Of a DNA stretch of 34,498 nt, positions 1 through 6,089 are shown one piece after another. Source of the DNA: Bacteroidales bacterium UBA3388 (GTDB lineage Bacteria; Bacteroidota; Bacteroidia; Bacteroidales; P3); assembly GCA_002358855.1 (NCBI GenBank), contig DEPQ01000031.1:15503-50000 (forward strand), read 5' to 3'. Under the pieces are notes generated by a model, which made no database searches, was not told the origin of the DNA, and saw nothing but the letters and a program-made list of their open reading frames with translations. Every line of letters begins with the position of its first letter. Position 1 is the stretch's first letter. Both the position numbers and the translations under genes were made by a program.

Positions 1-56
1 AAAATATTTCTTTGAATTAGGGAATTATCTCTTTGAATTAGAAAAATATTTCTTAG
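1..56 (-). repeat. 21-bp tandem repeat array A (3 units, cut by window edge)
   Basis: Read on the minus strand, units begin at 56, 35 and 14, exactly 21 bp apart, each opening with CAAAG or a one-base variant (CTAAG). The inner unit starts CAAAGAGATAATT and the one at the edge CAAAGAAATATTTT. The third unit runs off the left end of the window, so the array may be longer. It ends 7 bp before the -33 box of the rpsF promoter. The same unit recurs at five other places in the window. Confidence 0.75.
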
Positions 57-63
57 GATAAAT

Positions 64-94
64 TTTGTCAAATGAAATATTAGTACTACTTTTG
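64..94 (+). promoter_or_regulatory. rpsF operon promoter
   Basis: A Bacteroidota-type promoter: TTTG at 64-67 (-33 box) and TACTTTTG at 87-94 (-7 box, consensus TAnnTTTG), 19 bp apart. Transcription would start near 100, giving a leader of about 40 nt before the rpsF ATG at 141. Confidence 0.7.
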
Positions 95-140
95 CAAACT
101 CAAAAAATTATATTATTAACAAATTAAAAAACAAAACCGT

Positions 141-512
141 ATGGTAAGACAGTATGAAACCGTTTTCATCGTAACTCCCGTTTTATCTGAAGAACAGATA
201 AAGGAAACGGTAAAAAAGTATCAGACTTTATTGACTGATAATGGTGCAGAAATCGTTTTCGAGCACAATTGGGGAATGAGAAAGTTAGCTTATCCTATTC
301 AAAAGAAAACAACAGGATTCTACTACTTAATAGAATTCCGTGCAGAAGGAGATGTAATAGCTAAATTAGAAACAGCATATAAGAGAGATGAAAGATTACT
401 TCGTTTCTTGACTGTTTCATTAGATAAACACGCTATTGCATATAACGAAAAAAGACGTGCTAATGGTTTGAAAAGCCAACAAAAAGCAGCAGAACAAAAA
501 GTAGCAGAATAA
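141..512 (+). CDS. rpsF: 30S ribosomal protein bS6
   Basis: Ribosomal protein bS6, which binds 16S rRNA together with bS18 on the platform of the small subunit. The N-terminus (MVRQYETVFIVTPVLSEEQ) and the middle stretch NWGMRKLAYPIQKKTTGFYY are typical of the family, and 123 residues is a normal length with a short Lys/Ala/Gln-rich tail. It is the first gene of an rpsF-rpsR-rplI operon, 20 bp before rpsR. No Shine-Dalgarno precedes the ATG, as usual in the phylum. In Bacteroidia, bS6, bS18 and bS21 are known to help cover the anti-Shine-Dalgarno sequence of 16S rRNA. Confidence 0.97.
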   Translation: MVRQYETVFIVTPVLSEEQIKETVKKYQTLLTDNGAEIVFEHNWGMRKLAYPIQKKTTGFYYLIEFRAEGDVIAKLETAYKRDERLLRFLTVSLDKHAIAYNEKRRANGLKSQQKAAEQKVAE

Positions 513-532
513 ACCTTTAAAAAAGAAAAAAG

Positions 533-799
533 ATGGCAAACGAAACAGAAATAAAATATTTAACCCCAATCGCAGTAGAAACACAAAGAAAAAAATATTG
601 TCGTTTCAAAAAAAGCGGAATTAAGTATATTGATTACAAAGATGCAGATTTCCTTTTGAAGTTTGTTAACGAACAAGGTAAAATTTTACCAAGACGTATA
701 ACAGGAACTTCAAATAAATATCAAAAGAAAGTATCACAAGCTGTAAAAAGAGCAAGACATTTAGCGTTAATGCCATATGTTGCAGACTTATTAAAATAA
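533..799 (+). CDS. rpsR: 30S ribosomal protein bS18
   Basis: Ribosomal protein bS18, partner of bS6 on the 30S platform. The family core is clear: KKYCRFKKSGIKYIDYKDADFLLKFV, then ILPRRITGTSNKYQKKVSQAVKRARHLALMPYV, in an 88-residue protein (described here in pieces; the invariant part is RRITGTSNKYQKKV). It lies 20 bp after rpsF and 16 bp before rplI, so the three are almost certainly co-transcribed. The start codon is preceded by an A-rich stretch with no Shine-Dalgarno. Confidence 0.97.
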   Translation: MANETEIKYLTPIAVETQRKKYCRFKKSGIKYIDYKDADFLLKFVNEQGKILPRRITGTSNKYQKKVSQAVKRARHLALMPYVADLLK

Positions 800-800
800 A

Positions 801-806
801 AAGGAG
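801..806 (+). promoter_or_regulatory. Shine-Dalgarno motif of rplI
   Basis: AAGGAG at 801-806 lies 9 bp before the rplI ATG (816). This is a textbook Shine-Dalgarno in a window where nearly every other gene, including rpsF and rpsR in the same operon, has none. The only similar purine motif near a start (1288-1293, before the methyltransferase) is buried in a terminator stem. Confidence 0.65.
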
Positions 807-815
807 ATTGAATCA

Positions 816-1268
816 ATGGAAATTATATTAAAACAAGACGTAAATAAGTTAGGGTATAAAGATGAGATAGTAAAAGTAAGAGACGGATACGCAAATAACT
901 ATCTTATACCACAAGGCTATGCAATGGTTGCAACACCTTCTAACAAAAAAATATTAGCTGAAAACCTTAAACAAAGAGCTTTTAAAGAAGCAAAAATAAA
1001 ACAAGATGCAGAAGCATTTGCTGAAACATTAAATAAGGTAGAAGGCTTAAAAATAGCTGCAAAAGCAAGCGAAAGCGGAAAGATATTTGGTTCTGTAAAC
1101 ACTATTCAAATAGCAGATGCAATAAAAGCTCAATTTGATATAGATGTTGATAGAAAGAAAATATCAATCGTAGGAGATGCAATAAAAGAAATAGGAACTC
1201 ACAAAGTTATTGTATCTGTTTACAAAGAAATAAAATCAGAAATTACATTTGAAGTTTACGCAGAGTAA
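816..1268 (+). CDS. rplI: 50S ribosomal protein bL9
   Basis: Ribosomal protein bL9 of the large subunit, at the base of the L1 stalk. The N-terminal rRNA-binding domain shows the hallmark MEIILKQDVNKLGYKDEIV and VRDGYANNYLIPQGYA; a long charged helix (about residues 45-75) follows, then the C-terminal domain (KIFGSVNTIQIADAI, GTHKVIVSVY). At 150 residues it is full length. It is the third gene of the operon and, unlike its neighbours, has a Shine-Dalgarno. A terminator hairpin follows 19 bp after the stop. Confidence 0.97.
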   Translation: MEIILKQDVNKLGYKDEIVKVRDGYANNYLIPQGYAMVATPSNKKILAENLKQRAFKEAKIKQDAEAFAETLNKVEGLKIAAKASESGKIFGSVNTIQIADAIKAQFDIDVDRKKISIVGDAIKEIGTHKVIVSVYKEIKSEITFEVYAE

Positions 1269-1273
1269 TTTTG
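1266..1273 (+). promoter_or_regulatory. possible promoter of the RNA methyltransferase
   Basis: TAATTTTG matches the TAnnTTTG -7 box and overlaps the stop codon of rplI. No -33 box lies at the usual distance (a TTTG at 1248-1251 is too close). If active, transcription would begin near 1280, just ahead of the hairpin at 1287-1315. Confidence 0.3.
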
Positions 1274-1286
1274 TTAAACAAATAAT

Positions 1287-1320
1287 AAAGGAGTTCTCTG
1301 AAAGGGAACTCCTTTTATTT
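1287..1320 (+). terminator. intrinsic terminator after rplI
   Basis: Ten-base-pair stem AAAGGAGTTC / GAACTCCTTT (1287-1296 and 1306-1315), nine-base loop, followed by TATTTTA. It ends only about 7-11 bp before the ATG of the next gene, so that gene must be reached by read-through or by a promoter at or before the hairpin. Confidence 0.8.
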
Positions 1321-1326
1321 TAAATT

Positions 1327-2091
1327 ATGTTGTCAAAAGCCGAAATAAAACGATTAAATCGTTACAAACAAAGTAAATTTCGCAATCAAGACGAAATATT
1401 TGTTGTAGAAGGCGAAAAAATGTTAGAAGAACTTTTGCAATCCGATTACGAAATACAATCAATCTATGCACACAAACAATGGATTGAAAAAAATAAAGAG
1501 ATAATCTCTCAAAAAAAAATAACAAACCTTTTATTTGAGGCCTCACAAGAGGATTTGGAAAGAATAACACTCCTTTCTACTCCAAATCAAGTCTATTCTT
1601 TGGTAAAAATGCCAAAGCAAAATTCCGAAAAAACACCAAAAGGACTCACAATAGCCTTAGACGGAATAAAAGATCCAGGAAATTTAGGTACAATAATACG
1701 CTTAGCCGATTGGTATGCGATAGAAAACATCATCTGTTCCAAAGATTGTGTAGATGTTTTCAATCCCAAAACCGTACAATCTACAATGGGCTCAATTTTT
1801 AGAGTTAAAGTAGAATACACAGATTTGAAAACCTACCTTGGAAACCAACCTTGCGACCTTGCAATCTATGGTTCAATTATAGAAGGTGGCGAAAATATAT
1901 ACGAGAAACAATTCTCAAAAGACGCAATCTTAGTAATAGGAAGCGAATCACACGGAATAAGTCCCGAAATACAAGACTTAGTAAATCAAAAAATAACAAT
2001 ACCCCGCTTTCGTACCGATAATAAACCCGAAAGCCTTAACGCCTCAATAGCAACAGCGATAATGATTTCAGAAATCAAAAGAACAAAATAA
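1327..2091 (+). CDS. TrmH/SpoU-family RNA 2'-O-ribose methyltransferase
   Basis: A knotted SpoU-class methyltransferase that transfers a methyl group from S-adenosylmethionine to a ribose 2'-OH of rRNA or tRNA. All three class motifs are visible: DPGNLGTIIRLADW (residues about 117-130), ILVIGSESHGIS (about 201-212) and IPRFRTDNKPESLNASIATA (about 222-241). Residues 1-100 match the substrate-binding domain, including FVVEGEKMLEELL. At 254 residues it is a full-length protein of the RlmB/TrmH/TsnR group; I cannot tell which nucleotide is the target. The ATG sits directly after the rplI terminator, and the esterase gene follows by 7 bp. Confidence 0.9.
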   Translation: MLSKAEIKRLNRYKQSKFRNQDEIFVVEGEKMLEELLQSDYEIQSIYAHKQWIEKNKEIISQKKITNLLFEASQEDLERITLLSTPNQVYSLVKMPKQNSEKTPKGLTIALDGIKDPGNLGTIIRLADWYAIENIICSKDCVDVFNPKTVQSTMGSIFRVKVEYTDLKTYLGNQPCDLAIYGSIIEGGENIYEKQFSKDAILVIGSESHGISPEIQDLVNQKITIPRFRTDNKPESLNASIATAIMISEIKRTK

Positions 2092-2098
2092 GAAAAAT

Positions 2099-3370
2099 AT
2101 GAAAAAAGCAATTATTTTATTCATTATATTGTTTAGTACAGCACTTTATGCACAACAAACAGACTATTACGAAGGAAATTTAGAGTTTAAAGGACAAAAA
2201 CTCCCATTAACCTTAGAGGTTTCAATAGGGAAAGATACAACTGCTTTATTAGGCTCACCTGCACAAACAAAAGAACTTATTCCAGCAACAAAAATAGTTT
2301 TGAGAAATGACTCTTTGCTATTTTCCGTAAAACAATTAAAAGCCACATTCAAAGGAAAAATAAATGAAACCAAAGACTCTGTTTTCGGAAACTTTAAACA
2401 AATGTTTTTAGAGTTGCCATTGTGTTTGGTGAAAAAAGAAAAACCGGAAATAATTGTTAATCGTCCACAAAATCCTCCTGCAAATCCATCTTATATTCAA
2501 GAAGAAATCTCGTTTAGAACCGAAGGAGTAGATTATGATTTCAAAGGAACATTAACCTATCCAAAGAAAGAAGGAAAATATCCTTTGATGATAATGATTA
2601 GTGGTTCAGGAATACAAAACAGAGATGAAGAAATAATGCAACATAGACCTTTTGCAGTGATAGCAGACTATATGGCAAATAACGGAATAGCTGTTTTTCG
2701 TTATGACGATAGAGGATTTGGCTCAGAAAATGCAGAATTATTCAATGCTACAACCTTAGATTACGCTCTTGATGTAGAGTCTGCAATCAATGCAGTAAAG
2801 AATCACCCAAATATTGACACAGATAAAATAGGACTTGTAGGACATAGCGAAGGGGGATTGATAGCACCGATAGTAGCATCTCGCAATTCAGATGTAGATT
2901 TCTTAATTCTTTTGGCAGGACCGGGAGTAAACGGAATGGAAGTCTTGATAGAACAAAATAAAGCCATATTTAAAGCAAGTAAAACAGAAGAAGAATTAGC
3001 AAAACAATTAGAAATGCTACAAAGTCGCAAATTTGAAGGAGCCGATCAGCCTTGGATGAAGTGTTTTTTAGATTTAGAACCAGCCGAATACTTGAAAAAA
3101 GTAAAGCAACCTATACTTGTCTTAAATGGAACAAAGGATTTGCAAGTCTTACACTATCAAAACCTGCCTGCAATCAAAAAAGCATTAAAAGAAGGCGGTA
3201 ATAAATCCTATAAAATACACAAATTAAAAGGCTTAAATCACTTGTTCCAAGAATGTAAAACAGGCTCTCCAAACGAATATTACGAGATTGAGCAAACAAT
3301 AAGTCCAAAGGTATTGAAGTTAATGAAAGACTTCGTAAAAATAATTCAAAGAAATAATTTTCTAAAATAA
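2099..3370 (+). CDS. secreted alpha/beta-hydrolase (esterase) with repeat-derived C-terminus
   Basis: A serine esterase of the large Bacteroidota family that has a beta-rich N-terminal domain before the alpha/beta-hydrolase fold. Residues 1-19 are a Sec signal peptide ending ALYAQ. Residues 22-115 are the beta domain (YYEGNLEF, FKGKINET). The hydrolase begins near 138; the nucleophile is Ser250 in GHSEGG, with likely acid Asp347 (NGTKD) and His381 (GLNHLF). The family end motif EQTISPKVLKLM is followed by an extra tail QRNNFLK encoded by the first unit of a 21-bp repeat array; the TAA stop is the first codon of the next unit. The same tail ends the GT2 protein at 11002-12015. The gene follows the methyltransferase by 7 bp. 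Substrate unknown. Confidence 0.88.
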   Translation: MKKAIILFIILFSTALYAQQTDYYEGNLEFKGQKLPLTLEVSIGKDTTALLGSPAQTKELIPATKIVLRNDSLLFSVKQLKATFKGKINETKDSVFGNFKQMFLELPLCLVKKEKPEIIVNRPQNPPANPSYIQEEISFRTEGVDYDFKGTLTYPKKEGKYPLMIMISGSGIQNRDEEIMQHRPFAVIADYMANNGIAVFRYDDRGFGSENAELFNATTLDYALDVESAINAVKNHPNIDTDKIGLVGHSEGGLIAPIVASRNSDVDFLILLAGPGVNGMEVLIEQNKAIFKASKTEEELAKQLEMLQSRKFEGADQPWMKCFLDLEPAEYLKKVKQPILVLNGTKDLQVLHYQNLPAIKKALKEGGNKSYKIHKLKGLNHLFQECKTGSPNEYYEIEQTISPKVLKLMKDFVKIIQRNNFLK

Positions 3371-3409
3371 AGAAAAAAAAGAATATTTCAAAGAAAAAAT
3401 TTGGAAAGA
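3347..3409 (+). repeat. 21-bp tandem repeat array B (3 units)
   Basis: Three units start at 3347, 3368 and 3389. The first begins CAAAGAAATAATTTTCTAAA; the second has TAAAG in place of CAAAG, which gives the esterase its stop codon; the third, CAAAGAAAAAATTTGGAAAG, contains the TTTG used as -33 box of the next promoter. The array thus joins the end of one gene to the promoter of the next. Confidence 0.75.
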
Positions 3410-3432
3410 TTCTTTTTTTATTTATACCTTTG
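3400..3432 (+). promoter_or_regulatory. promoter of the secreted-protein pair
   Basis: TTTG at 3400-3403 and TACCTTTG at 3425-3432, 21 bp apart, fit the Bacteroidota promoter pattern. The start codon at 3459 lies about 20 bp beyond the expected transcription start. Confidence 0.7.
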
Positions 3433-3458
3433 TAGCGTTAATTAAAAATATTACTAAC

Positions 3459-4835
3459 ATGAAAAAATTCCTTTTGAGTTGTGTAGTATTATTTCTATTG
3501 AATATACTATACATTAGCCAACTTAGTGCACAAGATTGGCAAAATCAGAAAAGTGTTACCTTACATACGCAATTTCCAACCGATACCTACGCTCAAAAAG
3601 TAAGGGTTTATAACAATAATTATTTAGTTGGAATAACGAAAAAAGAAGGAGTAGATCATTATGGTTTTGTCTTATGGCACAATACTGATAATTTCAAAAT
3701 GATTTCTCTTTTAAACACAGCAGATATTATCATTAATGACTTTACTTTATATTTTGATGATGTATATTTTTGTGGTCAAAGACTAACAAGTCAAGGTAAT
3801 TATGTCGGCATAATAGGACATCTTAATATGAATGATTTTATAAACAATGGTAACTTTCAATATGAATATGCAGATATAAATACTATTGAAAATCTAACAA
3901 AGATCATATATTACGAAACCAGTTTTGGTGAAAAAATGTTAACTGCAATAGGTAATGATTCTCCTATTCTATCAACTTTTGGTCAAATAGTTCATTTAAA
4001 TTTTTCTAATCCAAATACTATTGCTTATAACCCCTACCCTTTTTATAATTTAACATATTTGGAAGTCTTATGGGATATGTTTTATTATAATGATTACGTA
4101 ATAACCGTAAGCAACATTCATTTAACAAATGAATATATAATAAGATATTTTAAACATAACGGACAATATTTAGATAATGTAAACAGTTATTTTTTCACAT
4201 TCCCGGGTGTATATTTCAATTTATCTAGCGACCCCTATCATTTTCCTCTTCACATCGCAGATATTTCACAAGATACCTTTGCTGTATGTGTCTCAGCTAA
4301 TGATGGACAAAACTGTTTTACTCTGATAAATTTTCATAGAAAGTGGTTGCACCATATTTTATCATCACAACTACATTATCATAATGATAAAGATAACAAA
4401 CCTTTGGAAATGGAATATTCTTCCAATTTTAGTAGATTGTTATTGTTAAATGATAGTTATTTTAGTAATATGGGAAAAGTTCAAACAATGACATATATAG
4501 ATCCTTTTAATCCAAATCCTTACAATACTTTAATGGAAAATTTTAATACTCCAAATCAAATAAATCATTTTAGTTTAATTTCTCCTGATCATTACGCTGT
4601 TGCGGGGACTTATTCTTTTTCTCAATCAAATAACATGCAATTATTTGCTACAAAAGACATAAATCATCCTTATCTCTCATGTTTAGATAACTCAATTGTA
4701 AAAATAGATCCAATAAATACTACACCAGGAAATATATGTAATCCATTATTACCGTATAGTTGTGTGGGTATAAATTGGGTTATTGATAATGCTAACATTA
4801 ATATTGAAAATATAAATGTAGATTGTATAGATTAA
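3459..4835 (+). CDS. secreted protein of unknown function
   Basis: I do not recognise the family. The first 25 residues are a Sec signal peptide (hydrophobic core FLLSCVVLFLLNILYI, cleavage after LSAQ). The remaining 433 residues are rich in Asn, Tyr, Phe and His with many short hydrophobic/aromatic strands, as in beta-propeller or other all-beta secreted proteins; phrases such as YFCGQRLTSQGNYVGIIGHL and YAVAGTYSFS recall repeated blades, but I cannot prove a repeat. Four Cys lie in the last 55 residues. There is no C-terminal type IX sorting domain, unlike the next gene 21 bp downstream, with which it forms a two-gene unit starting at a clear promoter. Confidence 0.75.
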   Translation: MKKFLLSCVVLFLLNILYISQLSAQDWQNQKSVTLHTQFPTDTYAQKVRVYNNNYLVGITKKEGVDHYGFVLWHNTDNFKMISLLNTADIIINDFTLYFDDVYFCGQRLTSQGNYVGIIGHLNMNDFINNGNFQYEYADINTIENLTKIIYYETSFGEKMLTAIGNDSPILSTFGQIVHLNFSNPNTIAYNPYPFYNLTYLEVLWDMFYYNDYVITVSNIHLTNEYIIRYFKHNGQYLDNVNSYFFTFPGVYFNLSSDPYHFPLHIADISQDTFAVCVSANDGQNCFTLINFHRKWLHHILSSQLHYHNDKDNKPLEMEYSSNFSRLLLLNDSYFSNMGKVQTMTYIDPFNPNPYNTLMENFNTPNQINHFSLISPDHYAVAGTYSFSQSNNMQLFATKDINHPYLSCLDNSIVKIDPINTTPGNICNPLLPYSCVGINWVIDNANINIENINVDCID

Positions 4836-4856
4836 CAACTTAAAAACATAAAGATT

Positions 4857-6008
4857 ATGAAAAAGTTATTAGTAATTTTATTAGCATTATTGCCTTTTTG
4901 TTCAAAAGCTCAATTAGATACAGTTTGGGTAGGTGATGATTATTTTGACCAATATATATTTCCTCCTTTAATAGATAATTCAATAGAAAGAAGTACTGTT
5001 TATCAACATGAAAACAGGTATGGTCTTTCAAATTTTTCTAATATTTACGATGTTATAAGCAATGATTTTATGCAAGAAATTGCTCAAAGATATGAGGTTG
5101 CTGAAAATGATAGTGTCAAAATAATAGGCGTTGCTCTTTCTTCGTATTTTAATTATCTACACAACTTCATGCATCAAGTTGATACCATAACGTTGAGTGT
5201 TTTAAACTCCGATTTAACAGAAACTTTCTATGAAAAAACTTTCGTTTCAGGCAGTGTAGCCGATCCAAATTTTGACTTTGTAAATTATATGCAACACCGG
5301 GAACAACATAATAATTTTGTATTTCCTTTTATCGAATGTATTTTTGACGATACTATTACTTTATACGCAGATTATTACATAGCGTTTAAGCACAATAGCA
5401 GTTGCAGTGCTTGGGTTGATAATATTGGTGTTTATAGCACAGATCCAGCTCTAATGCTTTTAGATATCCCAGATGATGAATGGATTATTTTACCAGGAGA
5501 TGGTCCAGAAATTCACCGAATGGTAGCACCTTACAGATATAGTTCTAAATATAAACCTTATGTCAAAACTTGTTATTATGATAGAGAATGGGTTTACATA
5601 GAAGACCTTCCTTGGTATGATCGATATGAAGGACAAGCAAGATATGAATCAGCAGCACATATACCAACAAATGATAGTTCTGCTTTTCAAGCTTTTGGAA
5701 TTTGTCCTATTCAAGCTATAATAGATACTTCTTCTTCTGATTCATTAGATAGTGGCGTTGTTTCGGTTGAATTGCTTGAAGAAAACATAGATATTTATCC
5801 TAATCCTGCAAAAGATGTTTTGAATATAAATTCTGCTTTTGCAATAAAAGAAGTTGAAATCTATGACGCTTTGAATCGCTTGATTGAAAAACGCAAAGCA
5901 AACAAAAGAAACATTCAGTTAAATATTGCAAACTACAAAGCAGGTTCATACATTGTAAAAATAAACACTACAAAAGGAAGTGTAAAAAAGAAACTGATTG
6001 TGAAATAA
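4857..6008 (+). CDS. secreted protein with type IX secretion C-terminal domain
   Basis: A probable type IX secretion cargo. Residues 1-18 are a signal peptide ending FCSKAQ. The middle (about 20-300) is Asp/Tyr-rich and unrecognised. The last ~75 residues are a type A sorting domain: ENIDIYPNPAKDVLNI, then VEIYDALNRLIEK, then YKAGSYIVKINTTKGSVKKKLIVK at the C-terminus (pattern YPNPA...G.YI.K..T..G....K.I.K). Such proteins cross the outer membrane through the type IX machinery and are released or attached to A-type lipopolysaccharide. It follows the previous secreted protein by 21 bp and is followed by a repeat array and terminator. The middle region could be a binding or adhesion domain; function unknown. 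Confidence 0.85.
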   Translation: MKKLLVILLALLPFCSKAQLDTVWVGDDYFDQYIFPPLIDNSIERSTVYQHENRYGLSNFSNIYDVISNDFMQEIAQRYEVAENDSVKIIGVALSSYFNYLHNFMHQVDTITLSVLNSDLTETFYEKTFVSGSVADPNFDFVNYMQHREQHNNFVFPFIECIFDDTITLYADYYIAFKHNSSCSAWVDNIGVYSTDPALMLLDIPDDEWIILPGDGPEIHRMVAPYRYSSKYKPYVKTCYYDREWVYIEDLPWYDRYEGQARYESAAHIPTNDSSAFQAFGICPIQAIIDTSSSDSLDSGVVSVELLEENIDIYPNPAKDVLNINSAFAIKEVEIYDALNRLIEKRKANKRNIQLNIANYKAGSYIVKINTTKGSVKKKLIVK

Positions 6009-6010
6009 TT

Positions 6011-6073
6011 CAAAGAATTATAAAAATAAAGCAAAGAAATAATTTATTAAAACAAAGACTTATTTTGCTAAGT
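6011..6073 (+). repeat. 21-bp tandem repeat array C (3 units)
   Basis: Units start at 6011, 6032 and 6053. The middle one begins CAAAGAAATAATTTATTAAA. The third supplies the left arm of the terminator hairpin that follows. Positions 6022-6058 are identical over 37 bp to the reverse complement of 33476-33512, 27 kb away. Confidence 0.78.
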
Positions 6074-6089
6074 CTTTGTTTTATTTTTA
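6049..6089. terminator. bidirectional terminator
   Basis: A 14-bp perfect stem AAAACAAAGACTTA / TAAGTCTTTGTTTT (6049-6062 and 6069-6082) with loop TTTTGC, followed by ATTTTTAT on the plus strand and preceded by A-rich DNA that gives U-rich RNA on the minus strand. It separates the convergent type IX cargo and aldehyde dehydrogenase genes. Confidence 0.82.

Noticed and set aside
1223..1243. Single 21-bp-like unit in rplI (CAAAGAAATAAAATCAG)
   Set aside because: It encodes conserved bL9 sequence, stands alone and is probably chance resemblance in AT-rich DNA.
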